In this document: one piece after another, positions 36,845 through 44,597 of the stretch | Layout: every line of letters begins with the position of its first letter | Position numbering within the stretch: position 1 is the stretch's first letter | Assembly (NCBI GenBank): GCA_035516795.1 | Contig: DATIZX010000143.1 | Coordinates: 1 to 64,000, forward strand | DNA from: DATJBF01 sp035516795 | GTDB taxonomy: Bacteria; Verrucomicrobiota; Verrucomicrobiia; Palsa-1439 | Direction of reading: 5' to 3' | DNA: 64,000 nucleotides | Program-made: the position numbers and the translations under genes | Notes under the pieces: model-generated | What the model was told of the DNA's origin: nothing | Databases searched by the model: none | Seen by the model: only the letters and a program-made list of their open reading frames with translations

Positions 36845-38305
36845 ATGCAAACAGGTGGCTGGTTGAATCGGGGCAACACACAATCGTACTGGCTGACCCG
36901 CTTTTGTTTTCAACGGGTGCTCGGCTTCATCTATCTGCTGGGATTTCTGATCGCCGCCAACCAGTATCTTCCGCTCCTCGGTGCGCATGGTCTGTTGCCT
37001 GTACGCCTATTTCTGCCGCGTGTGAAGTTCTGGAATGCGCCGAGCATTTTCTGGTTTGATCATTCTGACGCGTTTATCACCACGGCGATCCGGTGCGGAC
37101 TGGGTTTGTCAGTCCTCGCGCTTACGGGCATCTCGGAACGCTACAACACGCTCTTTTCCGCAGCGGTGTGGGCACTGTTGTGGGTGCTGTATCTCTCGCT
37201 CGTCAACGTCGGCCAAGTGTTTTACGGATTCGGCTGGGAAACGATCTTGCTGGAGAGTGGGTTCCTCGCGATCTTCCTCGGTTCACGCAACACCAAGCCA
37301 CTTCGCATCGTGATGTGGCTGTTGTTGTGGGTGCTGTTCCGCATCATGTTCGGCGCCGGCACGATCAAACTGCGCGGCGACCCTTGTTGGCGCAATCTCA
37401 CCTGCCTCTACTATCACTCCGAGACCCAGCCGCTGCCGAATCCGTTAAGCTGGTTCTTCTACCATTTGCCACACTGGTGGCAGAGGACGTGCGTTGCGTT
37501 CACGCTATTTGTCGAGCTCATCGTTCCGTGGTTTTACTTTGTGCCGTGGCGCCGGGTGCGTGCCGTGGCGGGACTGCTGACCATCTATTTCCAGTTCACG
37601 CTAATCCTGAGCGGCAACCTCTCGTGGCTCAATTACGTCACGATCGCGCTCACGATCCCCTGTTTCGACGACGCCATGCTACGCCGTATCATTCCGCTCC
37701 GATCACCAGTCACCGATCACCAGTCACCATCTCACCGCGTCGCCGTGTACGTGCTATTGGCACTGGTCGGCCTGCTCAGCATCGAGCCGATACTCAATCT
37801 CATCTCCCCGGGCCAGATGATGAACGCCAGTTTCGAGCCGCTCCATCTGGTCAACACCTACGGCGCCTTCGGCAGTGTGAGCCGCGAACGTTACGAAATC
37901 ATCATTGAGGGCAGCGACGACGGCGTGACGTGGCGCGCGTACGAGTTCAAGGGCAAGCCCGGCGATCCGCATCGTCGTCCGTGCATCGTCTCGCCGTACC
38001 ATTGGAAGCTCGACTGGCAGATGTGGTTCGCGGCCATGAGCGACTACCGGTATCACCCGTGGATTCTGAACCTCGTCGCCAAGCTGTTGGAAAACGACAA
38101 ACCGGTGTTGGGCCTGCTCGCCTCCAACCCCTTCCCCAACGCGCCGCCGCGTTACGTCCGTGCCCTGCTTTACCGGTATCGGTTCACCGATTCGCTCAAG
38201 GACGGCTGGTGGAAACGCGAACTCGTCGGCTCCTATCTTCCGCCGCTGTCACTCGACAACGCCGAATTCCGCCAGGTGCTGCAACAACAAGGCTGGCTTG
38301 AATAG
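36845..38305 (+). CDS. Lipase-maturation-factor family membrane protein
   Basis: A 486-residue multi-pass protein related to vertebrate LMF1/LMF2. It starts with NTQSYWLTRFCFQRVLGFIYLLGFLIAA, followed by about ten membrane helices. GWETILLESGFLAIFLG and LFRIMFGAGTIKLRGDPCWRNLTCLYYHSETQPLPNPLSWFFYHLP are the family's strongest blocks (the LMF domain). The C-terminal about 150 residues (YGAFGSVSRERYEIIIEGSDDG, then PYHWKLDWQMWFAAMS) are the extramembrane region conserved in bacterial members. The bacterial function is unknown. The ATG at 36845 is chosen because upstream codons lack similarity; no strong RBS is seen. Confidence 0.9.
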   Translation: MQTGGWLNRGNTQSYWLTRFCFQRVLGFIYLLGFLIAANQYLPLLGAHGLLPVRLFLPRVKFWNAPSIFWFDHSDAFITTAIRCGLGLSVLALTGISERYNTLFSAAVWALLWVLYLSLVNVGQVFYGFGWETILLESGFLAIFLGSRNTKPLRIVMWLLLWVLFRIMFGAGTIKLRGDPCWRNLTCLYYHSETQPLPNPLSWFFYHLPHWWQRTCVAFTLFVELIVPWFYFVPWRRVRAVAGLLTIYFQFTLILSGNLSWLNYVTIALTIPCFDDAMLRRIIPLRSPVTDHQSPSHRVAVYVLLALVGLLSIEPILNLISPGQMMNASFEPLHLVNTYGAFGSVSRERYEIIIEGSDDGVTWRAYEFKGKPGDPHRRPCIVSPYHWKLDWQMWFAAMSDYRYHPWILNLVAKLLENDKPVLGLLASNPFPNAPPRYVRALLYRYRFTDSLKDGWWKRELVGSYLPPLSLDNAEFRQVLQQQGWLE

Positions 38306-38468
38306 GGCGACGCGAAGGATATTTCGCTCTCCCGAGGCTTGCATTGGTGAAAAACCCTGTTATCCTGCATTCCTCGCCCAGATCCGATGTGGTTCTTATT
38401 GCCGGGATCAAAGCCTGTCCTTTGATGCCTGATGAAACCTTGGCAGGCATGAAATGGAAGGAACGCGC

Positions 38469-38681
38469 ATGGAACAGTTAGTCGACGTGGAAGGTACCGT
38501 GACCAAAGTGCTGCCAGGCACCATGTTTCACGTGGCATTGCCCAACAATCATCAGGTCCTCGCGCACATCTCCGGCAAGATGCGCAAACGGTTCATCCGC
38601 CTGTCCGTCGGCGACCGCGTGAAGATGGAAATGACGCCCTACGACCTGAACAAAGCCCGCATCGTCTACCGGCTGTCGTAG
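38469..38681 (+). CDS. infA: Translation initiation factor IF-1
   Basis: A 70-residue OB-fold factor that occupies the 30S A site during initiation. VEGTVTKVLPGTMFHVALPNNHQVLAHISGKMRKRFIRLSVGDRVKMEMTPYDL matches the family end to end; the last residues are IVYRLS. The ATG at 38469 follows GGAAGGAA by about 5 bases. An in-frame ATG 15 bases earlier exists. Unlike in many genomes it is not beside ribosomal protein genes. A convergent toxin remnant ends just after its stop. Confidence 0.93.
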   Translation: MEQLVDVEGTVTKVLPGTMFHVALPNNHQVLAHISGKMRKRFIRLSVGDRVKMEMTPYDLNKARIVYRLS

Positions 38682-38682
38682 G

Positions 38683-38895
38683 GACAGTCCTCGGAATCCA
38701 CAGTGTATCGCAGGATATCCGGTAGTCGCCGACACGGATGCGGTAACCTTCACTGCCCTGCAACTTTTTCATCCCGGGAGGGCGAGGATTGTTTTCGAGT
38801 TCGAGCAGTTGTTTCGTAAGGCGGCGGTGGACATTCTGCTGCAAACGGTCGAGCTCCTTTTCGGCAGAGCGCTTGAGAATAACCGTGTAGGCCAT
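38683..38895 (-). pseudogene. RelE/ParE-family toxin remnant
   Basis: The N-terminal 60 residues are intact: AYTVILKRSAEKELDRL, then LENNPRPPGMKKLQGSEGYRIRVGDYRI. After DYRI the reading frame is broken. Taking away one base restores LRYTVDSED, the strand that should follow, but soon after this the sequence is the reverse of infA's 3' end. The family's last strand, with the HR-x-E-x-Y-type catalytic and binding residues, is missing. So the gene carries both a frameshift and a 3' deletion and should be inactive. The antitoxin gene lies 6 bp upstream. Confidence 0.75.
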
Positions 38896-38901
38896 GAATG
38901 A

Positions 38902-39108
38902 CTACTTGGCTTTTCGCGAGGCCAAGTACGCACGCAAGGGGCGACCGGGTTCACGCCGGCGTTGCTTGATGAGGGCAAGATCGCGCAGGTCTTCAAAGAA
39001 CTCCTCATCTTGCAGCAGTCGTCCAAGGACTTCTTCGCGTTCTTTCGGTTTGAGCTTTCGAAACGCGCAATAAACTGTATCGGCAGTCTCTCTCACTTTG
39101 TCGGCCAT
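38902..39108 (-). CDS. Antitoxin-like protein of a RelE-type pair
   Basis: A 68-residue protein, all helical by appearance: KVRETADTVYCAFRKLKPKEREEVLGRLLQDEEFFEDLRDLALI, followed by a basic tail RRREPGRPLRAYLASRKAK. Small helical acidic proteins of this kind are encoded just before RelE-type toxins. The ATG at 39108 is taken; a longer upstream start gives residues unlike an antitoxin. With the toxin broken, this gene may be a relic that still neutralises a related toxin elsewhere. Confidence 0.65.
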   Translation of the reverse strand: MADKVRETADTVYCAFRKLKPKEREEVLGRLLQDEEFFEDLRDLALIKQRRREPGRPLRAYLASRKAK

Positions 39109-39205
39109 GGCGGAAGGATAATGCTGGGCTGATACGAGTGCAATGCTGGTTTGAGGAAGGCCGATGGCGCACCTGAGCACTGCCACCGTGATTTGGTGAG
39201 TCGTT

Positions 39206-39275
39206 GGTAGGGACGGACCGCCGGGCCGTCCGAATTTCTCAAAACATGCGGCGCGCCCGGCGGTCGCGCCCTACC
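39206..39275. repeat. Long GC-rich palindrome
   Basis: Arms of 27 bases, GGTAGGGACGGACCGCCGGG... (39206-39232) and ...CGGCGGTCGCGCCCTACC (39249-39275), are imperfect reverse complements around a 16-base AT-rich centre. This is the size and form of a REP- or MITE-like repeat. It lies upstream of the antitoxin gene and contains no coding frame. Confidence 0.8.
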
Positions 39276-39371
39276 GCCCGGCAGGATTGATGGCAGTGCC
39301 AAGAGGCACACCCGAAGGTCGACCGAAGTTGCACCGCAACGTTTTGGCGGTTGCGGTGTCTGATAGCTTGT

Positions 39372-39962
39372 ATGAAAAAGAACCTTTGCTCCCTCATCGT
39401 CGCCACCGTGGCGTTCGTGATGGTTGGCGGAACTGCCCGACAGTCAATCGCCCAGGATCAGCCGCTTGGGCTGGCCGATATCAAGATGCTCACCACGAAC
39501 GGCGTCAGCGAAGAAGTCATTCTCAGTTAGATTCGGAATTCGCATACTGTGTATCACTTGACCACCGCTGAGATCATCGATTTGAAAGACGCCGGCGTGA
39601 GCCAGAAAGTGATCGATTTCATGATCAACACGCCAACGACCAACCGCGGCGGCCCGGTAGCCGTTGTTCCCCCTCCGGTCGCGGCACCGGCAGCCGCGGC
39701 GCCACCGCCACCACCGCCGTCCAACGCAACCGTGGTAGGCGAAGTCGGAGCCCCACCGCCGCCGCCCATCGTTGAGGCTGTCGTTGTCCCGCCAGGACCA
39801 CAGTACATCTGGGTGGCCGGGCACTGGCGCTGGTACGGACGCACTTGGGTTTGGGTGCCCGGTACATGGATTTTCCCGCCGCGTCGCGGAGCCGTCTGGG
39901 TTTCAGGACGCTGGGGTCGGCGGTTCGGCCGGACGATCTGGATCGAAGGACACTGGCGGTAA
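39372..39962 (+). pseudogene. WxxGxW-repeat exported protein gene interrupted by an amber codon
   Basis: One continuous frame runs from ATG 39372 to the TAA stop at 39960-39962 except for a single TAG at 39528-39530 (codon 53). Before it: a signal peptide (KKNLCSLIVATVAFVMVGGTA) and ADIKMLTTNGVSEEVILS. After it: IRNSHTVYHLTTAEIIDLKDAGVSQKVIDFMI, a Pro/Ala linker, and a C-terminal domain with WVAGHW, WVPGTW, WVSGRW and WIEGHW. Related exported proteins read ...IL-x-QIRNS at the break, so CAG to TAG is the simplest change. A GTG at 39549 is not a convincing restart. The protein would be envelope-associated if made. Confidence 0.75.
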
Positions 39963-40138
39963 GGGCGAACAAAGAATTCAGGAGCCAGCATCCAGAACCC
40001 AGAAGACGCTACACGGCGCCACACGGATCCTTCAGAGCCGCAACAATCAACTGAGAACGAGACTCGGAATGGCCTGTACTCGGTCGTTGAACGCTGAACC
40101 TTGAACCGTGAACCCAGAACTACAAAGCGCTTCGCGCT

Positions 40139-40444
40139 TTATGCCCACTTCTTGCCGAGAGCGTCGAGGCCGGACGCTTTGAGGTCGTCGGGCGTCATCG
40201 CGATGCGGAATCTTACGTCGGCGTTGAACGTGACAAACCAAGGTTCGGCCAGCGCTGGAATCTTGGATGAATTCGGCAGATCCACGACGAGGATCGCGCC
40301 TCGTTTGCCATCCTGCTCGGTGAAATAAGTGGCTTCGGGTTTGAGCGCTGTCAAAATGTCGGCGAGTTTCTGGCCAACGACTCCCTTGCGGACAAGCGAA
40401 TTGAACGGTTCATGCGGAATCGTGATATCCAACAATATTCTCAT
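40139..40444 (-). CDS. Conserved small protein of unknown function
   Basis: A 101-residue cytosolic protein. MRILLDITIPHEPFNSLVRKG, then KPEATYFTEQDGKRGAILVVDLPNSSKIPALAEPWFVTFNADVRFRIAMTPDDL. The alternating strands and the EPWF-x-TFNA-x-V segment look like a small alpha/beta ferredoxin-fold protein of the kind with a DUF label; I recognise the pattern from other soil bacteria but know no function. AGGAGGG precedes the ATG. It is monocistronic in appearance. Confidence 0.8.
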   Translation of the reverse strand: MRILLDITIPHEPFNSLVRKGVVGQKLADILTALKPEATYFTEQDGKRGAILVVDLPNSSKIPALAEPWFVTFNADVRFRIAMTPDDLKASGLDALGKKWA

Positions 40445-40564
40445 GGCGACCCTCCTGAGTTTTTGTTCTGCAGACCGCCTGAGATGCTACTCCTCCTTCA
40501 ATCCGAGTCAAACCAAAGATGGAAAACAAAGTCGAACTTCTCAGTCACCATGGATTCCGCATGC

Positions 40565-42235
40565 TTACAAAGACCGCTTCTCAGCCTTTTGCAGATTTGT
40601 GTTCGGCACGGGCCGGCTTTCACGGACGCTGAAATCCTCGACATCCCGCAGCACGAACGTCGGCACCTTGGCAACGCGCGGAACCCCGAGGAAGCGGAAC
40701 ACCGCGTCCTTCACATCCGTTAGAAGAAATGCCGGACGGAAGTCGTCCTTCATCAAGCTCAACTCGATGTCGGTGGCACGGAATCCTTTCACGTGTCGGA
40801 GGAACATGCCCCATGATGGAATCGTCCCGAACCGCGACGGCTCCGGATAATCCGTTTCGTATTCAGGCACTTCGCGGAAGGCCTGTTCTTTCGTGCCACC
40901 CCCTTGATAGACGATCCGAATATGGCTCAGGCTGACATCTTCAATGGGATGATCGGGCAAACCGGTGATCAAGATGCCATGATTGGCAGAAACGTTGTAG
41001 GCAACGACATTGCTGATGTTGATGCGGCGGACCATTCCCACCGGAGGTTTGCCTGGTCCGCGCAGGCGTGCGCCGAGTCGGATGAAGATCGGGGCGTTCA
41101 CGATGTTCCGCATGGTGATGTTCGAAATGCTCACGTCTTCCAACGGCCCGCCGTCTACTTCTTCCAGCGCAATCCCCCGGCAATAATCGAAGACGCAGTT
41201 GGCGATGGTAATGTTCTTGAATCCGCCATTGGCTTCCGTGCCGAACTTAATCCGTCCGGTGCGGCCATTGCGGCTTCGCGAGGTCCGCTTGTAGGTGCCG
41301 TCGAGCAGCGAGCCCTCCGCGTATCCACTGACCTGACAATTCACAATGGTGAGGTTCTCTGTCGCGCGGACATGACCTAAAGCGTACGAACTCTTCGGAC
41401 AAATGCCGTCGTCGGTTGGCGAGTTGACGGTGCAATTCGAAACGCGAACATTGACGCAGCAGTCGATGTCGATGCCGTCGCGATTGGTGTCAATCTTCAG
41501 ATTGTCGATTGTAAAATTGTCCACGCCGGTCGCGAGAATGGCGAAGTGACCGCCGTGGAAAACAGTGAAATCGCGGAAGATGACGTTGCGGCAGTTTTTG
41601 AGTGCGATGGCTTTGTTGCCGACGCCGGCCGGCAGCGCATCGAGCGGACTCGGATAACCGAATGGCGTTGCGGCAGTGACGGCGTTGGTTCTTGAAGGTG
41701 GAAGAGCCCGGTAGGGTTCGCCGGGAAGAGGATCTTTACGGCCCACGCCGCGGCTCAGTCCGCGCCCGAAGATCAGGCCCGGTCCGATGATCGAAATGTT
41801 CTGGAGACCCTCGCCCCAGATCAAGCTGTTACGCCAATGCGAGTGTCCGAAGTCCTGATATTTATCGAAAGCATTCGGTTCGGGTGCATCGTAACCACCC
41901 GGCTCCCCTTCCGGCGGCGGATCGGCCGCCAACAGAGTCGCGCCAGAGTCGAGGTAGAGAGTGATGTTGCTTTTGAGATCAATGGTGTAGCAGGCGTACG
42001 CACCCGCCGGAAAATACACCGTGCCTCCGCCCGCCGCAGCCGCTGCTGCAATGGTTCTATCCACAGCCTCGGTATCGAGTGTTTGGCCGTTGCCAGTTGC
42101 GCCGAACGCCTTGACATTGAAAACAACCGGGCGGGCTGCCGCTGATGAGCCGTTGTCAACCGCGTAAGCAATCGGTTGGACAAACAGGATGATGGCCGCC
42201 AGACACCATCGTGGGAAAGCAGAGAAGGTCTTCAT
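40565..42235 (-). CDS. GH28 polygalacturonase-like protein, exported
   Basis: A 556-residue protein with a Sec signal peptide (PRWCLAAIILFVQPIAYA) and a right-handed beta-helix of the pectin-degrading family 28. NVKAFGATGNGQTLDTEAVDRTI opens the domain. The catalytic blocks are TNRDGIDID and NSPTDDGICPKS (the DD pair), and GRIKFGTEANGG (the RIK block). In place of the usual GHG histidine block the chain reads VSGYAEGSLLDGTY. It acts outside the cytoplasm, on uronic-acid polysaccharides if active. The ATG at 42235 is fixed by the signal peptide. No transporter or sugar-use genes are adjacent. Confidence 0.85.
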   Translation of the reverse strand: MKTFSAFPRWCLAAIILFVQPIAYAVDNGSSAAARPVVFNVKAFGATGNGQTLDTEAVDRTIAAAAAAGGGTVYFPAGAYACYTIDLKSNITLYLDSGATLLAADPPPEGEPGGYDAPEPNAFDKYQDFGHSHWRNSLIWGEGLQNISIIGPGLIFGRGLSRGVGRKDPLPGEPYRALPPSRTNAVTAATPFGYPSPLDALPAGVGNKAIALKNCRNVIFRDFTVFHGGHFAILATGVDNFTIDNLKIDTNRDGIDIDCCVNVRVSNCTVNSPTDDGICPKSSYALGHVRATENLTIVNCQVSGYAEGSLLDGTYKRTSRSRNGRTGRIKFGTEANGGFKNITIANCVFDYCRGIALEEVDGGPLEDVSISNITMRNIVNAPIFIRLGARLRGPGKPPVGMVRRINISNVVAYNVSANHGILITGLPDHPIEDVSLSHIRIVYQGGGTKEQAFREVPEYETDYPEPSRFGTIPSWGMFLRHVKGFRATDIELSLMKDDFRPAFLLTDVKDAVFRFLGVPRVAKVPTFVLRDVEDFSVRESRPVPNTNLQKAEKRSL

Positions 42236-42287
42236 CGGGCCTTCAAACTGCCGAAGGCACGGAGCGCGGTCAAGGATAGATTTCCCC

Positions 42288-42866
42288 TTACGGACGGGAG
42301 ACGAACACGTTGTCTTTGATATAAAAGCGTAGATGGCGTTTCGCCCAGTGCCGGGCGTAATCCACTCCGACGCGAGGTCGACGTACAATCTGGAACGCAT
42401 CGGCCTTGGCTGGTACCGCGATGTAAAAATCGTCACTGACCAAATCGTGAGCATTGAGACGTTTGTCAATCCGCAGGGCCCGACACAGCAAGCCGGGGCC
42501 TTGGGTTCGGCCCGTGACGTTCCGCACCGGCTCGACCGCACGCAGCAACACAGCGGAAGCGTGGCCTTCGCGCTCGGTCACGACGTTCATGCAGAAATAC
42601 ATTCCGTAGATCATGTAAACATAGGCGTGTCCCGGCGGACCAAACATGACTTTCGTCCGTTCCGTCAGACCACGGGACGAATGGGCTGCCAAGTCGTGGG
42701 GACCCAGGTATGCTTCCACTTCTACAATCCGGCCGATCCGTTCCACACCAGCGAATGAGTGGACCAGGCATTTGCCGAGCAGTTCCCGGGCAACGAGAAT
42801 CGTGTCCCGATCGTAAAATGCCCGCGGTAGTTTTTGCACCCGGGAATTATAGACCGGCGACGGCAA
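42288..42866 (-). CDS. 3-methyladenine DNA glycosylase (AAG/MPG family)
   Basis: A 192-residue monofunctional glycosylase that removes alkylated purines. RAFYDRDTILVARELLGKCLVH, then RIVEVEAYLGPHDLAAHSSRGLTERTKVMFGPPGHAYVYMIYGMYFCMNVVT, is the family's DNA-binding and catalytic region, with the catalytic Glu in EVEAYLG. ASAVLLRAVEP and TQGPGLLCRAL follow. Length matches bacterial members. It sits between the GH28 and methyltransferase genes in the same direction (10 bp to the methyltransferase). Confidence 0.93.
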   Translation of the reverse strand: MPSPVYNSRVQKLPRAFYDRDTILVARELLGKCLVHSFAGVERIGRIVEVEAYLGPHDLAAHSSRGLTERTKVMFGPPGHAYVYMIYGMYFCMNVVTEREGHASAVLLRAVEPVRNVTGRTQGPGLLCRALRIDKRLNAHDLVSDDFYIAVPAKADAFQIVRRPRVGVDYARHWAKRHLRFYIKDNVFVSRP

Positions 42867-42876
42867 ACGTCAGCAT

Positions 42877-43467
42877 CTACTTGCGTCGCATCAGAATCGA
42901 CCAAGCAAGCGGGCGGAAATCTTTCTGTCGGCTGGTAAACCGAAATTCGCGTAGTTCCAAGATGTGGAACATTGGTCCAAGCTCCGCGCGAACTTCTGCT
43001 TCACTGACCACGGGTGGCCTCTCGTCCAGTTCCTCCCTGGCATTGCCGTCCAAGCTCAGCCACACACTGCCGGGGCGTGTGACCTGTTTCAAAAAACTCA
43101 GAAACGCTTCAAGGTCATCCGTACGCAAACAATGATACACGCCCCGGTCAAACAGAATATCGTACGGTCCACCGACGTCGTCCCGCAAGACGTCCGCCAC
43201 GCGAAAATCCACGCCGACCTTTGCTTGGCTTGCCTTCTTGCGGGCGGTTTGAATCGCCAGATCGACGATGTCCACCGCCGTGACCTGAAAACCGCGGCGC
43301 GCCAGCTCAGTGGCGTTGGTCCCGGTGCCACAACCAAATTCCAAAACGGTGTGGCCGGTCAACTTGCCGTCATCCAAAACGCGGAGCAACTCCTCGCTGG
43401 GCTTGCCGGAATCCCATGGTGTTTGCCCTTGAGCATATCGTTCGGCAAAATTGGTCCGCTCTGACAT
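42877..43467 (-). CDS. Class I SAM-dependent methyltransferase
   Basis: A 196-residue methyltransferase. VLEFGCGTGTNATELARRGFQVTAVDI is motif I and post-I. DILFDRGVYHCL is motif IV, and the N-terminal ERYAQGQTPWDSGKPSEEL resembles the TPMT/TehB-like substrate cap, in which W-x-x-G-x-P-x-x-x-L is common. A thiol, chloride or tellurite/selenite-type acceptor is possible; none can be decided. It is followed 10 bp later by the DNA glycosylase gene, so they are probably cotranscribed. Confidence 0.85.
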   Translation of the reverse strand: MSERTNFAERYAQGQTPWDSGKPSEELLRVLDDGKLTGHTVLEFGCGTGTNATELARRGFQVTAVDIVDLAIQTARKKASQAKVGVDFRVADVLRDDVGGPYDILFDRGVYHCLRTDDLEAFLSFLKQVTRPGSVWLSLDGNAREELDERPPVVSEAEVRAELGPMFHILELREFRFTSRQKDFRPLAWSILMRRK

Positions 43468-43498
43468 GGTTACAGATCCCCGTAGCCAGCAGCCACAG

Positions 43499-44101
43499 TC
43501 ATTTCTTCGCGGCGGCCTGCTTCACGAATTCCGCATTGATCTGGATATCGACGTCTTCTCCCAACATCAGTCCGCCGCTTTCCAAGACCTTGTTGTACGT
43601 CAGGCCGTAATCCTTGCGGTTGAGTTTCGTGTTCGCCTCCAACCCGAGACGCGTTCCACCCATTGCCCGGATCGGCCCCTTGAGTTTGATGGGCAACGAA
43701 ATTTCTCTGGTCACACCATGCATGGTGAAATTGCCGACGAGAACCTGTTCGTTGCCTTCCGTCTTCACCTCTTTGCTTTCAAACGTGATCGTCGGGTATT
43801 TTGCCACGTCAAAGAAACGGGCGCTCCGCAAGTCATCGTCGCGGCGAGAGATGCCGGTGTCAATGCTCGTCGCCTGAATGGTCGCCGTGCCACTCTTCAA
43901 GGCGTTGCCGTTTTCTGGGTCAACGACAATCGTACCGCCAAACTGTCCAAAGCGCCCGTGGACGGTATTGATCACCAGGTGCTCGATCGAGAAACCGATG
44001 GACGAATGGGCAGGATCAACTTCGTACGTGTCCAACGCCAACCCGGTGGTGCCAACGAACCCGGCCACAACTCCGATAATGAGAACATGAGTGGTTTTCA
44101 T
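43499..44101 (-). CDS. YceI-family periplasmic lipid-binding protein
   Basis: A 200-residue protein with a signal peptide (KTTHVLIIGVVAGFVGTTGLA) and the YceI lipocalin-like barrel. TYEVDPAHSSIGFSIEHLVINTVHGRFGQFGGTI opens it. IDTGISRRDDDLRSARFFDVAKYPTITFES and GNFTMHGVTREISLPIKL are diagnostic. Family members bind isoprenoid lipids in the periplasm; whether this one does is not known. The ATG at 44101 sets the signal peptide. A stop in the same operon is not seen; it seems monocistronic. Confidence 0.92.
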   Translation of the reverse strand: MKTTHVLIIGVVAGFVGTTGLALDTYEVDPAHSSIGFSIEHLVINTVHGRFGQFGGTIVVDPENGNALKSGTATIQATSIDTGISRRDDDLRSARFFDVAKYPTITFESKEVKTEGNEQVLVGNFTMHGVTREISLPIKLKGPIRAMGGTRLGLEANTKLNRKDYGLTYNKVLESGGLMLGEDVDIQINAEFVKQAAAKK

Positions 44102-44284
44102 AATCGACCTCTTCTTCCCTTCATAATGGATGATGTATGGCTGCCGTGGCCAAATTGCCAAGGCCTGCCTGCGACCCAACTTGCGCAAAGTTTGGCACGA
44201 ATCCGGCGGGAGAGCAAATGCCAAAAGACAGGAGGCGACCTGCCGCCGTGGACCAGCCCGCCAGCACGTCCAAAGTGAAAATCC

Positions 44285-44322
44285 AACCCTGACGAGGCCG
44301 AAAGCCTGGCCCCGTCAGGGTT
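44285..44322 (-). terminator. Hairpin terminator of the 34-residue gene
   Basis: On the minus strand AACCCTGACG pairs perfectly with CGTCAGGGTT, with an inner GGCC/GCCT stem, 11 bases after the small gene's stop. The following GGATTTTCACTTT is only a weak T-tract, so termination may be incomplete. Confidence 0.6.
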
Positions 44323-44332
44323 CCGAAAAACG

Positions 44333-44437
44333 TCAGCCTTTTTTCTCTTGGAGGGCTCTAACGACCTGCCGAAAGCCCAAGAAGTTGACGATCGCCACGA
44401 TCACGAGTCCTAGAAAGATCAATGCAGTTGATTCCAT
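44333..44437 (-). CDS. 34-residue single-helix membrane peptide
   Basis: A very short gene with all the parts of a real one. The product is MESTALIFLGLVIVAIVNF followed by LGFRQVVRALQEKKG. A 17- to 18-residue hydrophobic helix follows a short acidic N-terminus, and the end is basic, so the C-terminus probably faces the cytoplasm. GAGGAGATAAGGT lies immediately before the ATG. A TTGACG-18-TATAAC promoter ends 50 bases upstream and a hairpin follows the stop. I do not recognise it. Roles such as a small regulator or subunit of a membrane complex are open. It is not a signal peptide of a longer protein, as the frame closes. Confidence 0.75.
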   Translation of the reverse strand: MESTALIFLGLVIVAIVNFLGFRQVVRALQEKKG

Positions 44438-44486
44438 ACCTTATCTCCTCTTTCGATGTGCGTGAATTGCGAATAGTCCAGCATTC

Positions 44487-44516
44487 GTTATAAGTCGGCG
44501 CCATTTCGCGCGTCAA
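44487..44516 (-). promoter_or_regulatory. Promoter of the 34-residue gene
   Basis: TTGACG (44516-44511) and TATAAC (44492-44487) on the minus strand, spacer 18 bases. The predicted start is near 44480, leaving a leader of about 43 bases with the RBS. Confidence 0.7.
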
Positions 44517-44597
44517 CACTTTCCACGTTTTCGCTGAGCGCCAGACGCGCCTCTTCACGCGCCACGACGACGAAACAGCCGTGGAACCTCTAACAGT

